64,000 bases of DNA from Neodontobutis hainanensis (Eukaryota > Chordata > Actinopteri > Gobiiformes > Odontobutidae), in NCBI GenBank assembly GCA_024349245.1, contig JALDNG010000004.1, forward strand, positions 5,698,001-5,762,000, written 5' to 3'. How positions within the stretch are numbered: the stretch's first letter is position 1; each line of letters begins with the position of its first letter. The notes beneath the pieces were generated by a model that was not told where the DNA came from, ran no database searches, and saw only the letters and a list, made by a program, of their open reading frames with translations. The position numbers and the translations under genes were made by a program. Positions 13,249-27,800 of the stretch are shown here, one piece after another.

Positions 13249-14500
13249 TTTCTTAGATCTGGTACTGGCTGTAAAAACCTTTTCACCCCTTAGTATCATG
13301 TCAGTGAGTAAACTCCTGCATTAATACTAATCTGGACAAAGACAATAAGTGTAATTACGCCCAAACTAACAATTATGATAATATTTATAACTAAAAAGTT
13401 AATAACAACAATAATGAACCACTAACAGGTCCTCAGATGTTTTTTAATTCTCTTAATGAGTGCACTACAATGGTACAACATTTAGTTACTAAAATTAACA
13501 TCAGGTCTTTGTAGCAGAATTATTGGTAGCTAATTTGAATGAAATGAACTAAAGTTTACACGGGTAACATCACATAGTAGTTGTCTTAATGTTATTTAAA
13601 AGAGCATAATGCTTTTAATGTGTTTATATCTAAGTATTTAGATGTATATATTCATAAACATTTCTTTGGTTAATTATAAATTTCATTTATTGGCCTTATT
13701 ATGTTACAAAAATGAGATACAAACAAACTACTGCACCAACCTGTTGCACGTGCGGAGCATCGACCCAGGACAGTGTTGGATTTTCTGACCTTTACAATGT
13801 GATATTGGGCATTGATCTACAGGACGCCTCTTTCCTGTTCCTTTCTCATTCCAATAATTCAGGTTTTTTTTTCACAGCCACTAAAAAGAGGTCTTTAGCT
13901 GGAGTGTGGCTGCTTAAAGGCTAATTATAAAAGCTGGTTAAACTACTTGATGATAATAAACATATCAAGGATTTTAAGAGAAGCGGTTGTAAAATTATGG
14001 GGCTGATATGGTGTTCATGATTGTGTACAAATCTGTAAAATGGAAATGTATTATCGTATTATATAATCCTAAAATCCTATTGTCCTCATTCTATTGAACC
14101 CAATCCTTTACTGTTGTGTCCTGTTTCACTGTGTGTTCATTCAACTGGATATTACTTGCAAACCTTTGCTGGTATTAATGTTAATGTATGAAATAGAGTC
14201 TAAACCCAGTGTTTTAAATGTTTCTTCAGTTTTCAGCAGATGTTTCCTTTCCTGTTTTCACTGTTGTACAGTTTGGCCAAATAGGCTATATTTGTGACTT
14301 TTTAACTTTTGTAACTAAGGAATTCAGTTCTTTAAAAATGTAATGCTGGAACAACTGTTACTGTAATACTTAATAATAGCTTTAGCTGAAAATAGTAAAA
14401 GGTGGTAATGATTTTAAATTGACATCTTTGTGCTATTTTAAAAAGGGATGAAATATGACATTTATGGTAACTTTGATTAAATAAAATGTGCTTAGAGGTC
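13249..14500 (+). terminator. depdc1b: Probable depdc1b 3' UTR with polyadenylation signals
   Basis: After the TAA stop at 13246-13248 the sequence turns AT-rich and shows no further exon. AATAAA hexamers at 13955-13960 and 14480-14485 are candidate polyadenylation signals on the coding strand. Which one is used cannot be told from sequence alone. Confidence 0.4.
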
Positions 14501-17307
14501 ACTTACTGTAGAACAGTAATAAAATGCACTGAAAATCAATTCTGTGGTCTGTATTTAAAGGTTTCTTTGTGAGGTCAAGTCTGAACACAGTCTGCTTTCT
14601 CAATAGAAAATGGATGTACAGAATTATAAATTCAAAGAACCAGTTATAACCCATATCTGCAGTGAGTGAGTGGCCTAGATGCTGCTTTATTCCAGAAAGA
14701 AAATGAACCCTCATTTACAAATGCTAAGTCATGTTCCCTTCCCTTTGATGAGTTTGAAATTGAGTAAGAAGCAGAGACAAATGTATAGATCGTATTTCAA
14801 CATACTTTTCTTTGCCTTATGGTCAAATTAAAAACCTTTTTGATGATAATGAATTTTATAAGTGTTAATTATATGTGTTTATTATGATAGGTGATAAAGA
14901 ACCTGGTAAACGTGAGAAAGCTGGCATGTGTTAGGTCTCAAGGTTCTTCAACAGTGACTATTGAAGGCCTTATAATGTTTAGTATCAGTAAATGCATGCG
15001 TGGTATCGATTATTAGAGCTTTGTTTACGTGTTTGCACAGTTTTACCACCAGGTGGCGACAGTGTTGGACGTTGTCAATTTTATTTCAAATGAGAGCTCT
15101 AGAGTTATATGCTTGTCACACAGATCCATTATCTGAGGAGAAATCTTTAGGGGTTTGGGTACTTAATTAAGATAGAATATTTTGTGCTCAAACTTAGCCA
15201 CACTTATCTAAATTGCAGTTTCCTAAGTAACAACGTTTTTATATTTAAAAAAATAAATAACACAGACTTACACATGAAGCTCTCTTTGGTGTGATGGATC
15301 TGGCAGCTGTCTTTAGATGCAACAGATATGAGTCCTGAAATCTAACAAGCAAACCTGAGGTGATTGAAGGACATGTACATTGGAGACTTAATAAACTTTA
15401 CTAAATTATGTGTCATTATTGTGTAAAGGGTGTCAGAGCTGCTGCACTCTTAGACCTATATTACCAAAACCTTTGTTGAAAATGATCTAACTTTTAGAGA
15501 CAGAGGTAAGTGGTAACAATGAGCCACAAGTGCACTGTCAAAAGCACATTAATATTCCAGCTTCTGATGTAAGGTGTCTCATTCAGGATTATTAAGAATA
15601 ACTGATTTCTAAGCAGCAGTAAAGAAAGGGTAATAGCTATCATCAGGGACATTGCAGCCATGAGGGCACCATCCACTGTGAATACTAAACCGCACGTTTG
15701 TCGAACATCAGTCCCTTGTTACTGGAATTAAGCATAGCTTCACTTGAAAATATGGTTAATAAAAGATGGAAAATATGAGACTAACCAATGTAAAATTCCA
15801 AAAGCAGGTCATATTAAATAATAAACAACACCAAAATCACAATGAGGAATAACAAACTCGTGTGGGTTTGTAGTATCAAACCTATAACATTCTCCAGAAA
15901 CCACGTCATGTCATATTCTTCTTCACTTCTAGGCTTCCAAGCACAAACATGTCCAGACCAGATTTTCATAAGTGCTTGTGAGTCAGTGTGCTCTCCCCGG
16001 TGGAGCAAGCCCACCATGTTCCTCTAAGATTTTCTTCTGGTGATAGACATGTAGCTGTGATAATTGGTTCTGCGCCAGAGGGGTCTTTGCAGTGGCCATT
16101 TTTTTTAAATATAACCTGGAGAAAGGATGCAGCAGAGAAGAAAATATTGATGTATTTACAAACGCTCTTTTTTTTTCCATAAACATCTACTATCTGTAAG
16201 ATATATTTAAAGTTCTTATCAGCTGTGCTCTTCCTTGACAACCGATATTTTCCATCAGAATATTATGTAACATGTTCTGCTTCATGACCTGCCTCTGGAA
16301 TGACTTTTTAAAGGAGAAGCCATTTATTTTTGATAAAATAAAGATAAAATAGCCCTAAAATGTAATGCTCCTCTCTATTACTTTTTACTGTTTATAGTTT
16401 GAGCCTTGCCCACACTGTGTCCAAACCATGCCTCTACTATTCCCACATCAGTCATACTTCTAAATGTGCAAATAGTCTCACCATGCGCCAACGTGACTCA
16501 ATAAAGCTCAACTGCACTGAGACCAGATTACTCACAAATGCACTTTAAGTCACTGTTAGTCATGAGCTGACTTACAAAGATACAGAAGGCACAAAAAACA
16601 ATTGTCTGTAGATAGTTACTTTAAAAACAAACTGTCCAAAAACGTTTTGAAAAGCACAGAAAAAAATTGGTTACTTTGAGCTGAACGTTTTGTCAGAAAC
16701 TTTCAGACAGATCAGAGCATCTTTTTAAATTTAAAAATAAAGAGGTAATCCTTCAGTCCACCTCTTTTGTATTTCTCCATATCTCTCATATCTCCAAATT
16801 TCAGTGCTGCTCAGGCATTACATTCACCATTGCTGTCAAGATTGTTTGTTTTTTTTTTGTTCTCAAGAGTGACGCAATGAGGCTCAGACATATTTATTTT
16901 TTTATTTTTTGCTCTTTTCTCAGAATCAGTTTGAGAGTGTTGAATATGTCTCATCCTGTCTGAGTGGCAATGGCTTTTATACTAAACTCAAGGTGTGCCT
17001 CAAAGAGCCGCCTTTACAATAAAGTAATGGAGTAATGGGGCTTATGTAAGTGAAAGTTATTCACATCTTTCTAATGGTGTTAATTTTTAGAAGAGAAACG
17101 TTTTATTCTCTTCTCACAGATACTCTTAAGTAACCTCTGACTAACATGACCTTAGCTTCTTTTCATAATGTGGCAGACCTTTGGTCTTGTTTCACAAAGG
17201 TTTCTGTGGCTAAACTGAATACTGAAAAAGAATTTTAGATTAGCTTTGTATGGGCTTTGTGTAAGATTATTGACAAGTACTGAACTGGGAAACAAAGCAG
17301 CGATCTA

Positions 17308-17308
<1 letters not shown>
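14501..17308. other. Intergenic region, no gene recognised
   Basis: No protein similarity, RNA gene or clear transposable element was recognised. The short open frames near 15.8-16.2 kb overlap each other on both strands and carry no motifs. Confidence 0.5.

Positions 17309-17378
<70 letters not shown>
17309..17378. repeat. (TA)n microsatellite, about 35 units
   Basis: An uninterrupted run of TA dinucleotides abuts the left end of the probable solo LTR. Together with the TA run at 18041-18062 it looks like one tract split by that insertion. Confidence 0.95.
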
Positions 17379-17382
<4 letters not shown>

Positions 17383-18040
17383 ACAAGGTCCAGTACTTGT
17401 GTGTGTGGTGGTACAAAGGACAAACGCCTGAATAAATTAAATATTATTTATTACACACTTAAGGAGGGTACTCCTGGTTTCTTGTGCAGTCGTCGTCTTC
17501 CAGATTTTAGTCACAGAGCCGAATTAAGTCCACCTAGGGCGGATAAACCCACTTGAATCCCCACACACACGTCAACAACCCGGTTCACAGCAAACCAACC
17601 ACTGCAAATTACCGCAGATGCTCACCCCAAACAGATCGGGTGTAACAAGTCTGAGCATCGGCGAAGCAGAGAACGGAGAAGTGACCCCCAAACTAAAATA
17701 CAAAAAACATACAAACAAAAATTGAAAAACGTTAGTCCGCTTGCCCACATCCCCAAGCGGACTAACTAAACACAAAAACAATAACTAAGAAAAAAGGACA
17801 GCAGGTAGCGGTACATGTAGATAACTGAGGTAGTCTATCACACCCAGTCATTTATACACCTAACCCGGCCGTCTCCACAACCCCGGCCCGGATCAAACTG
17901 TCGACACATCGACCGCATGGGTCCAGCAATCTTCCTGGCCTCCCACAGGAACCTGGCACACCATGACACCCAGCCACTTCCTCCTTTTATAGGGAGCAGG
18001 CCTGACGCCAGACCGACACCCAGCGGTGCCACCCGTCACA
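17379..18040 (-). mobile_element. Probable solo LTR of an LTR retrotransposon
   Basis: The 662-bp block starts TGTTACAAGG and ends CCCGTCACA, so it has the canonical TG...CA termini and short imperfect terminal complementarity (TGTGACG / TGTTACA). Read on the - strand it carries a TATA box TATAAAAGG (complement of 17983-17991) and an AATAAA polyadenylation signal (complement of 17447-17452) near its 3' end, the expected order in an LTR. It is flanked on both sides by TA repeats, so the target duplication is hidden in the microsatellite. No gag or pol sequence is attached, which suggests LTR-LTR recombination. The family is uncertain (Gypsy-like by general appearance). The U3 part before the TATA box is unusually short, about 50 nt. 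Confidence 0.6.
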
Positions 18041-18062
18041 TATATATATATATATATATATA
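18041..18062. repeat. Short (TA)n tract between LTR and LINE 3' end
   Basis: A run of about 11 TA units lies between the LTR terminus and the A-rich 3' end of the LINE. It is best read as the other half of the tract at 17309-17378, and so as the original TA-rich tail or target of the LINE. Confidence 0.8.
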
Positions 18063-19433
18063 CAGTATAAAAAAAAACTCCGAGGGTGGTCACATCCTTC
18101 AAGCTCGGGTCCTCTTGAGCTTGAGGGTTCTGCGCAGTATTTTTGCTGTTCCTAGTACTGCACTTTTCTGGACTGAGATGTCTGGTGTTCTTCCAGGAAT
18201 CTGCTGTAGCCACTCTTCCAGTTTGGGGATCACTGCCCCGAGTGCTCCGATGACCACGGGCACCACTGTCGCCTTCACTTTCCAAGCCTTTTCTCTAGTT
18301 TCTCATGTTCCTTTTTCCTGATGTTGCAATCACTTGGTATTGCCACATCAACCACAACGGCTTTCCGCTGTTGTTTGTCCTCCACCACGATGTCTGGTTG
18401 GCTTGCCATTACCATTCTGTCAGTCTGAATCTGGAAGTCCCACAGGATCTTGGTCATTCTCTACCACCTTTGGAGGTGTTTCCCACCTTGACCTCGGGGT
18501 TTCCAGTCCGTACTCCGTGCAGATGTTCCTGTACACTATGCCAGCCACTTGGTTTTGGCGTTCCATGTATGCTTTCCCTGCCAGCATCTTACACCCTGCA
18601 GTTTAGTGCTGGATTGTCTCAGGGGCCTGTTTGCACAGCCTACACCTTGGGTCTTGTCTGGTGTGGTAGATCTGGGCCTCTATTGCTCTGGTGCTCAGAG
18701 CTTGTTCCTGTGCAGCCATGATGAGTGCCTCTCTGCTGTCCTTCAGTCCGGCCCGTTCTAGACATTGGTAGGATTTCTTGATATCAGCCACTTCAGTTAT
18801 GTTCCGGTGGTACATCCCATGTAGGGGTTTGTTTTTCCATGATGGTCCCTCCTCCAGCTCCTCTTCCTCTGTTCCCCATTGCCCAAGACATTCACTGAGC
18901 ACGTCATCTGTCGGGGCCTTATCTTTGATGTACTTGTGGCTCTTGGATGTTTCATCCTGGATAGTGGCTCTCACACTCACTAGTCCACGGCCGCCTTCCT
19001 TGCGGCTAGCGTACAGTCTCAGGGTCTTTTCTGGTAGTGAGACCCCTTCTGTGTGGACTACCTTCCCTCTCTTTGTCACCATTCAAATACACTTCTCAAG
19101 CCCTAATGACATCCCAATGTCAGAGCTGTAGATCCTGGTGGTGTGGATCAGAAAGTTGATGTCCCACTCGCTCTTAGCATATAGCTTGATGTCATCCATG
19201 TAGCGGAGGTGACTGATGGTGGCCCCATCAGGGGGTTCAGACTTATGCAGAACAGCAGTGGGGACAGAGCATCTCCTTGGTATATGCCACATTGGATGGA
19301 TACTTGTGCAAGTGGCTTGCCATTGGCCTCAAGGGGGGTTTTCCACAGCTTCGTTGAGTTTGAAATGAAGTTTCTTAGATTCTTATTTATGTTGTACATC
19401 TCCAAGCATTCAGTGATCCATGTGTGTGGCATT

Positions 19434-20232
19434 CAGTGTTGGAAGTAACGGCAGAGTATAACGGAATTACTAACGGTGTTATCTTTTCAGTAACGGCAGT
19501 AGCGGCAGTAGCTCAGTGGGTAGAGCAGTCGTCTTTCAACCTGAAGGTAGTTGGTTCGATTCCCACTCTCTCCACAGTTCATACTGTCGTTGTGTCCTTG
19601 GGCAAGACACTTAACCCACCTTGCCTCCAGTGACTGTAACACTGGTAATTACTGTAAAACAATGTAAGTCACTTTGGATAAAAGCGTCTGCCAAATGAAT
19701 AAATGTAAATGTAAATGTAACGACGTAATCTGGTTTAGTTGTTAGTTCTTTGAGAATAAACAACATGTTAATCTACTATGAGAGTTGGATTGTGTTCTGT
19801 TTATTGTGCAATAATTTACAGATACAGAGATTTGCACTACTTATTAGCCAGATCTTCCTTTGTTTCTTTTTACACAGGTTTACATTTGTGTGTCTTAATT
19901 TTCAATATTAATTTTTTTATTTTTTTTTTTATTTTATTTTTATGTATATCATATGGAAGGCTGCAATCTATTGAGTTCAAATAAATACCAAATGTTCTAA
20001 AATACTATATATAGTGTTTTATTCTTTAATCAGTTAATTTAAACATTATGATATTTAAGCTGTTTTAGAACGTAACAGTGTTATAGAACACAAAAAATAA
20101 CTTCAGTTACTTTGCTGAGTAACTGAGTTACTTTTACAATGTGGTAACTGAGTTACTAACTCAATTACTTTTTGGGAGAAGTAATTTGTAACTGTAACTA
20201 ATTACTTTTTTGAAGTAAGATGACCAACACTG
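19434..20232. mobile_element. hAT-type non-autonomous element with perfect 8-bp target duplication
   Basis: The element begins CAGTGTTGG and ends CCAACACTG, a perfect 9-bp terminal inverted repeat. It is flanked by identical 8-bp copies GTGGCATT at 19426-19433 and 20233-20240. Eight-bp duplications and CAG-starting termini are the signature of hAT transposons. The right end is rich in subterminal TAACT/AGTTA motifs. No transposase is encoded, so it depended on a related autonomous element. Removing the element plus one duplication restores continuous LINE sequence across the junction, proving that it inserted into the LINE. Confidence 0.93.
19502..19720 (+). mobile_element. tRNA-derived SINE with L2-like tail, nested in the hAT element
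   Basis: The head resembles a tRNA and keeps an RNA polymerase III A box (TAGCTCAGTGGGTAG, about 19509) and B box (GGTTCGATTCC, 19553-19563). The middle has the common fish-SINE block GTCCTTGGGCAAGACACTTA. The tail (GTCACTTTGGATAAAAGCGT, then CTGCCAAATGAATAAATGTAA) matches the shared 3' end of fish L2-type LINEs, which would have supplied reverse transcriptase. It ends in TAAATG repeats. It lies inside the hAT element and is the youngest layer of that branch. Target duplications are short and unclear (possibly GTAACG). Confidence 0.9.
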
Positions 20233-20838
20233 GTGGCATTAAGTCATATGTTTTCTTGTAATCAACCAGGCAGGGTGACTGTTCTGTCAACCAGGAGTTG
20301 GTGTTTGGCTCCTCTGGTTTCTTTGCTGATGCCCTTCTGTGCTTTGCTCATGTATTGATCCATGTGCCCACTTATCTTAGCCGCAATGATGCCTGACATG
20401 ATCTTCCAGGTTTTTGGCCGATAGTTGGATAGGACTGCACCTTTTGTTGGATCCTTCAGGATCAGGATTGTACGCCCTTCGGTAAGCCATTCAGGGTGCG
20501 TCCCATCCGTTAGCAGCTGGTTCAGTTGTGCTGCAAGGCGCTCGTGGAGTGCAGTGAACTTCTTTAGCCAGTAGGTGTGGATCCTGTCAGGGCCCGGTGC
20601 TGTCCAGTTTTTCATACCTGAGACTCTTTCTTGGACGTCTGCCGCTGTGATGGTAACTGGATTCTGTTCAGGGAGGTTGCTGTGGTCCTCTCTCAGAGCC
20701 ACCAGCCACTGTGCATCACTATTGTGTGATGCCTCCCTCTCCATATACTTTTCCAGTATTGTTCAGTTTCCAGCCTTGGAGGGTGGGCTCTGCTGTTATT
20801 AGCCTGCCATTGAGCGTACACCTTCGCAGGTTCACATA

Positions 20839-21967
20839 TAGATTTTTGGCCATTTTCCAGAGAATATGAATCATGACAATCTTTCACTCATAGTTAGTGG
20901 TTGGGTGAAGCTATTTATTGTCAAACAACTGCTTACTCTTTATAAATCATAATGACAACAGGAACTACCCAAATTACCCTGATCAAAAGTTTACATGTGG
21001 TTTTCAGTGCTGCACTGACGTTTCTGTATTCTGAGTCACGGGGAAAGCAAAATTATTGTCAAAGAATCTGTGGCAAAAGGTAATTGAACTGTATTAAACA
21101 GAAAAGGGATATAAAAATGAGGAACTGAGAATGCCAATCAGCAGTGTTCAAATTCTAACTAAGAAGTGGATAATTTAAACGTCAGGTAGACCAACAAAAA
21201 ATTCAGCCACAACTTCCAGGAAAATTGTTCAGGATGCAAAGTAAAACCCACAAATGACTTCAGCTGAAATACAGGACTCTCTGAAAAAAAAGTGATGTGG
21301 TGGTTTTAAGATACACAATAAAGAGTCACTTGAAGAAAAAGTGGTTGCATGGTCAAGAAAGCCATTACTACAGAAATGCCACAAAGCATCCCGCTTACAA
21401 TACACCATACAGCACAGAGACAAACCTTAGGAACAAAGTCATTTGGCATAATGAGACCAAAATGGAACATTTTGTCCACAACCATAAATATTACATTTGG
21501 AGAGGAGTCAGCAAGACTTATGATGAAAGTTCTACTGTGAAACATGGAGGTATTGTCAAAGAATCCTGCAGATCCTTTCACAATTCTTTTGTATTTCCCA
21601 TGATTCAGAAAACAGAAACATCAGTGCAGCACAGGATGAGAGATGCAAGGGTCTGTCAGGAGCCCAGAAACACACTGATCTTTTATACTAACACTGATTA
21701 TAAGCAAACAGATCACAGGTGAGGATGGTTACCTTGAGTAGCCATTCAAATCTGTTTGTGTCAATGTGTGTGCATGTTATCAGGCCAAAACCATCAGGGT
21801 ATGTAAACTTTTTATCAGGGTCATTTGAGTAGTTTCTGTTGTTATTATGATTTAAAATGGGTAAACACAGTTTTTTGACAATACACTAAAAAACACTAAC
21901 TATGAGTTTAAAAAAGTATTGTTTTTATTATTCATATTCTCTAAAAAATGGCCCAAAAAAAAATCAA
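20839..21967 (+). mobile_element. Degenerate Tc1/mariner element
   Basis: The ends form long imperfect inverted repeats. The left GATTTTTGGCCATTTT..AGAGAATATGAAT matches the reverse complement of the right end (21930-21967). Inner parts of the arms share AACTCATAGTTAGTG-type and CTGATCAAAAGTTTACAT-type blocks. TA dinucleotides lie at both borders (20837-20838 and 21968-21969), as expected for Tc1 insertion. On the + strand near 21.3-21.6 kb, remnants of a Tc1-like transposase can be read (VIWHNETKMEHFVHNHK, then VKHGG). They are too short and broken to be active, and much of the transposase is missing. Confidence 0.88.
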
Positions 21968-21969
21968 TA

Positions 21970-24856
<2,887 letters not shown>

Positions 24857-24862
24857 TTTATT
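24857..24862 (-). terminator. galr1: galr1 polyadenylation signal
   Basis: AATAAA on the - strand, about 27 nt past the galr1 stop codon. If used, it would give a very short 3' UTR. Other signals further along are possible. Confidence 0.5.
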
Positions 24863-24889
24863 TAAATGCCCCCAAACATTCCTCACAAG

Positions 24890-27800
24890 TCAGACATTGG
24901 TGCAGTTAGTTGAAGGCGGTGTTTCCGGCTTGCTGCGTATCTCCTTGATATCGTTAAGAGGGGAGTCGCTCGTACCGATCTGGCATTTGAACACTTGCTT
25001 GTAAGCCTTCCTGAAGTTCTCGGAAAGGAAAGCGTAGATGACCGGGTTGACTGACGAGTTGCTGTAGGCCAGACAGTGGGCCGCCACACGCAGCACAAAG
25101 GACGCCTGGTTCAGAGGGAAGGTCCCAAACTCCACCCAGAGGTGCACCACGTGATGAGGGAGCCAAGATATGCAGAAGACCACCACCACCACAAGCACCG
25201 TCTGAGCAGTCTGAGGAGGAATGCACAAGGATTCAAAGGGTCACACAGTAATCTTCACATGCTGTGAGTGGGTTCAACAAAGGAATGGCATGTTTTTCTT
25301 TTTTGAGATATTGACAAGGCTCTGTTTTGATCCTACAGTGCCCACATGACGTGCAAACACTCAGACGTCTATTTCAGGGAGCTTTGCGTGAAATCTGGGG
25401 TGAAACATCTATTCCTCTTAAATTTAGATTACATGCAATTTCAAGATTACAAAGCACCAACTCAGAATTAGACTTGTTTTTATATCAGCTGAAAAATAAT
25501 CAATGCTGAAACAATCTGACACATTCATGATTAATGATCAAATCTGCAGCTGCAAGATTATCTACAATCTTCAAATAATTGTCTCTTTGGCTCAGCTTGA
25601 CTTTTTTCTTTTAGTGGCTATTCACATTTTATCTTCTATATTACTGTCTGCCTTAACCTTAGCGGTAAAGTCTAATATATTCCAACAAACAAACACTATC
25701 TCAAGGAGAAAGCTTGGCTGGACAGCCTCTTACCAAAAGGACTCCCCTAAGAATGTAAATCAAAGCTTGGACTGGCCCAGGTCTATTCAAGTCAAGGTAT
25801 ACTGAGTGATTACTGATGGATTTATTCTGCCAAAAACTCTTCACTTGAGATTTCCTGCAGGGGGTCTAAAGTCATTTCGGCATTCAGATGAATCAAACCG
25901 TAAATCATATTCCTATTAGAGTGAACCACTCCAATGCTGTATAGAGCCAAAATATTGGGTTTATTTTTCTAATCCTAGACACAAACCCTTTATTGTCTAT
26001 AATTTGTCACGTCTGAATAATATCACATTGATGTTTACTAACATTAACAGTGTATCCCCTGCTGTTTTATGGACTCTAATGTTAGGCAGTTCTCTTAATG
26101 GACATGTTTAATAATCTCATTATCTAGCTTGGTAGATTTGTAACAGCAGCTGTTTTTATCTATAAAATAGCCTGCCATGCAGCCCAACTTTCCTATTTCT
26201 TACATCTGACTTTGGAAGCAACATGAAAGACATGCATTTTAAATTCCAAGTGCAACTCAAGACTTGTCACGAGAGCAATCAAGTTGATGTTTCTTGCTCT
26301 TGAAGTAATTAACGCAAAGTGCCCCTCTTTTATCTGTGCAGTTTTTAGCCCCCATTGGTACCCAGCCTTATGTGATCTATTACATCACGGTTATGTGGGG
26401 TAACGTCCTCTGCATCACATTCACTGATCTTAAAGCTCCATTGGCCAGACATTATTGGCATCTCTGAACAAAGACTTTGTGATAAGCTTTCAAACTGTAC
26501 TTCAGTTGAGACACTAGACTCTTGCTTTAAAGGCTCACTGACAATAGGCCTCTTGGACGAGGACAACTGGCAAAAAGTAGTCTCTGGTGCAATACATCTT
26601 ACTGATGACATACAGTATATCACTGTATTTTATTCTCTTTTTTTCTCTTCCTCCAGTATTTCTCCCTGTATTTGAAGAAACCATGTTTTTAGGAAAATGA
26701 CACACCAAGATCAATCTGCTCAGCTCAGATGTATTTTTTCCACAAATTATGCCATGGTGTAGCTGAGATATTAACAACCACAGCCTCACAGAACTAAAAT
26801 ATTCCTCTGCTGCACAGGAGGTTATAATTTGTGAACCAAATTTAACTGAACACTCTGAATAATATGATAACCTACACTGCATTTAATGATTGCTACATGG
26901 GCAATGTAATAACACATTTTGACAATCTGAACAAATGAAACAGCTAATTTTAGTGATTAAGTGGAAAGTAGTGAGTGTCAATACTTTAGGCAAAGCCAAA
27001 GGCTACAGTTAAAAGGCAGGGACTCTTTACTGTTTCCACAGGTAACAAGTGGATTAATGTCAGAGCTAATGAGCTTCTATTATTAGCAATGCAACCCTGA
27101 TGAGACTTAAGAGAAAGCTTCCTCGTGACTGTCAATGTATGGCTTATAAGCACTGATTGTACTGTGCTTTTTATGCTTAGTTAAATTTGTCTATGGATTG
27201 TCACTTTTGTTACATGGAAACATCCCTTTATGCAGATTTGTTTGTGCACAGATCTAGGTATTTTGTTTAAATGTGACAAAAAAAAACAGATAGGATACCC
27301 TAGAGCAAGAATGTGATTCCCAATTAGCCAAAGAAGCCACCTACAATTGAGACCTGAATGATAAAGCAGGGATTCACGACCCTTCAGGTTAAAGCAGAGC
27401 CACAGATGGCACTGTCAAAACAAAACAGTAACAACATGGCAACCTCATGATTTGCAGTAAGCCTTACTTTTACTATTAGACTTTTTATGGGGTCATTCAA
27501 GGTTAGAAACCAAATAATCGTTCCCTCATGTCTACATAACAGCACTACCCAGTTCATTTTTTAGATTTCACATCCCATAACTGTATCTGTTCAATTTCAG
27601 AGCTGCAATAAACCTAATTTCCAGAGGGGGAGAACAGTCATTTTCTGCCCTGTATGTTCCCCGCCTGGAGAGAAATAATTCAGTTGTGAGGTTTAAATTA
27701 GGGGCTGTGTCACAACAAATCATGTTTCACAAAAATCATTTTTCATTTAGGTGTAGCTGAATGTAAAATTTACTTTTTTCCAATAAACATGTACTGCCAC

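Larger units (their letters stand above)
18063..20838 (-). mobile_element. Decayed R4/Rex6-like LINE (reverse transcriptase and endonuclease)
   Basis: Read on the - strand, broken frames give pieces of one polyprotein in order. These are an N-terminal block (VYAQWQANNSR, WTAPGPDRIHTYW, about 20.84-20.27 kb), reverse transcriptase (YQGDALSPLLF; the YMDD catalytic box within RYMDDIKLYAK near 19.2 kb), a CCHC-like finger (CRLCKQAPETIQH, about 18.61 kb) and a restriction-like endonuclease (PDIVVEDK...VVVDVAIPSD, about 18.40-18.33 kb). This domain order fits the R2/R4/Dong clade, which carries its endonuclease at the C-terminus. The copy is dead. It has an in-frame TGA just after the YMDD region (where CGA is expected), several frameshifts, and an apparent internal deletion joining GVSLPEK directly to TLRLYASRKEGG. 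It is also split by a hAT element at 19434-20232. The 5' part is not recognisable beyond the Tc1 boundary. Confidence 0.9.

Noticed and set aside
17235..17423. Open frame rich in isoleucine-tyrosine (also at 23653-23844 and 35558-35830)
   Set aside because: These frames are produced by TA microsatellites and have no protein features outside the repeat.
18305..19131. Several + strand open frames of 90-138 codons
   Set aside because: They are shadows of the LINE polyprotein encoded on the - strand.
19502..19575. Possible functional tRNA gene (A and B boxes present)
   Set aside because: The sequence continues into a SINE body and an L2-like tail, so it is a retrotransposed element.
20262..20744. 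160-codon - strand frame as a possible host gene
   Set aside because: Its sequence is the N-terminal and early reverse-transcriptase part of the R4-like LINE; the copy is broken and interrupted.
24954..25226. 90-codon - strand frame overlapping galr1 exon 3
   Set aside because: It is an out-of-frame shadow; the overlapping frame carries TM6-TM7 and the NPVIY motif.
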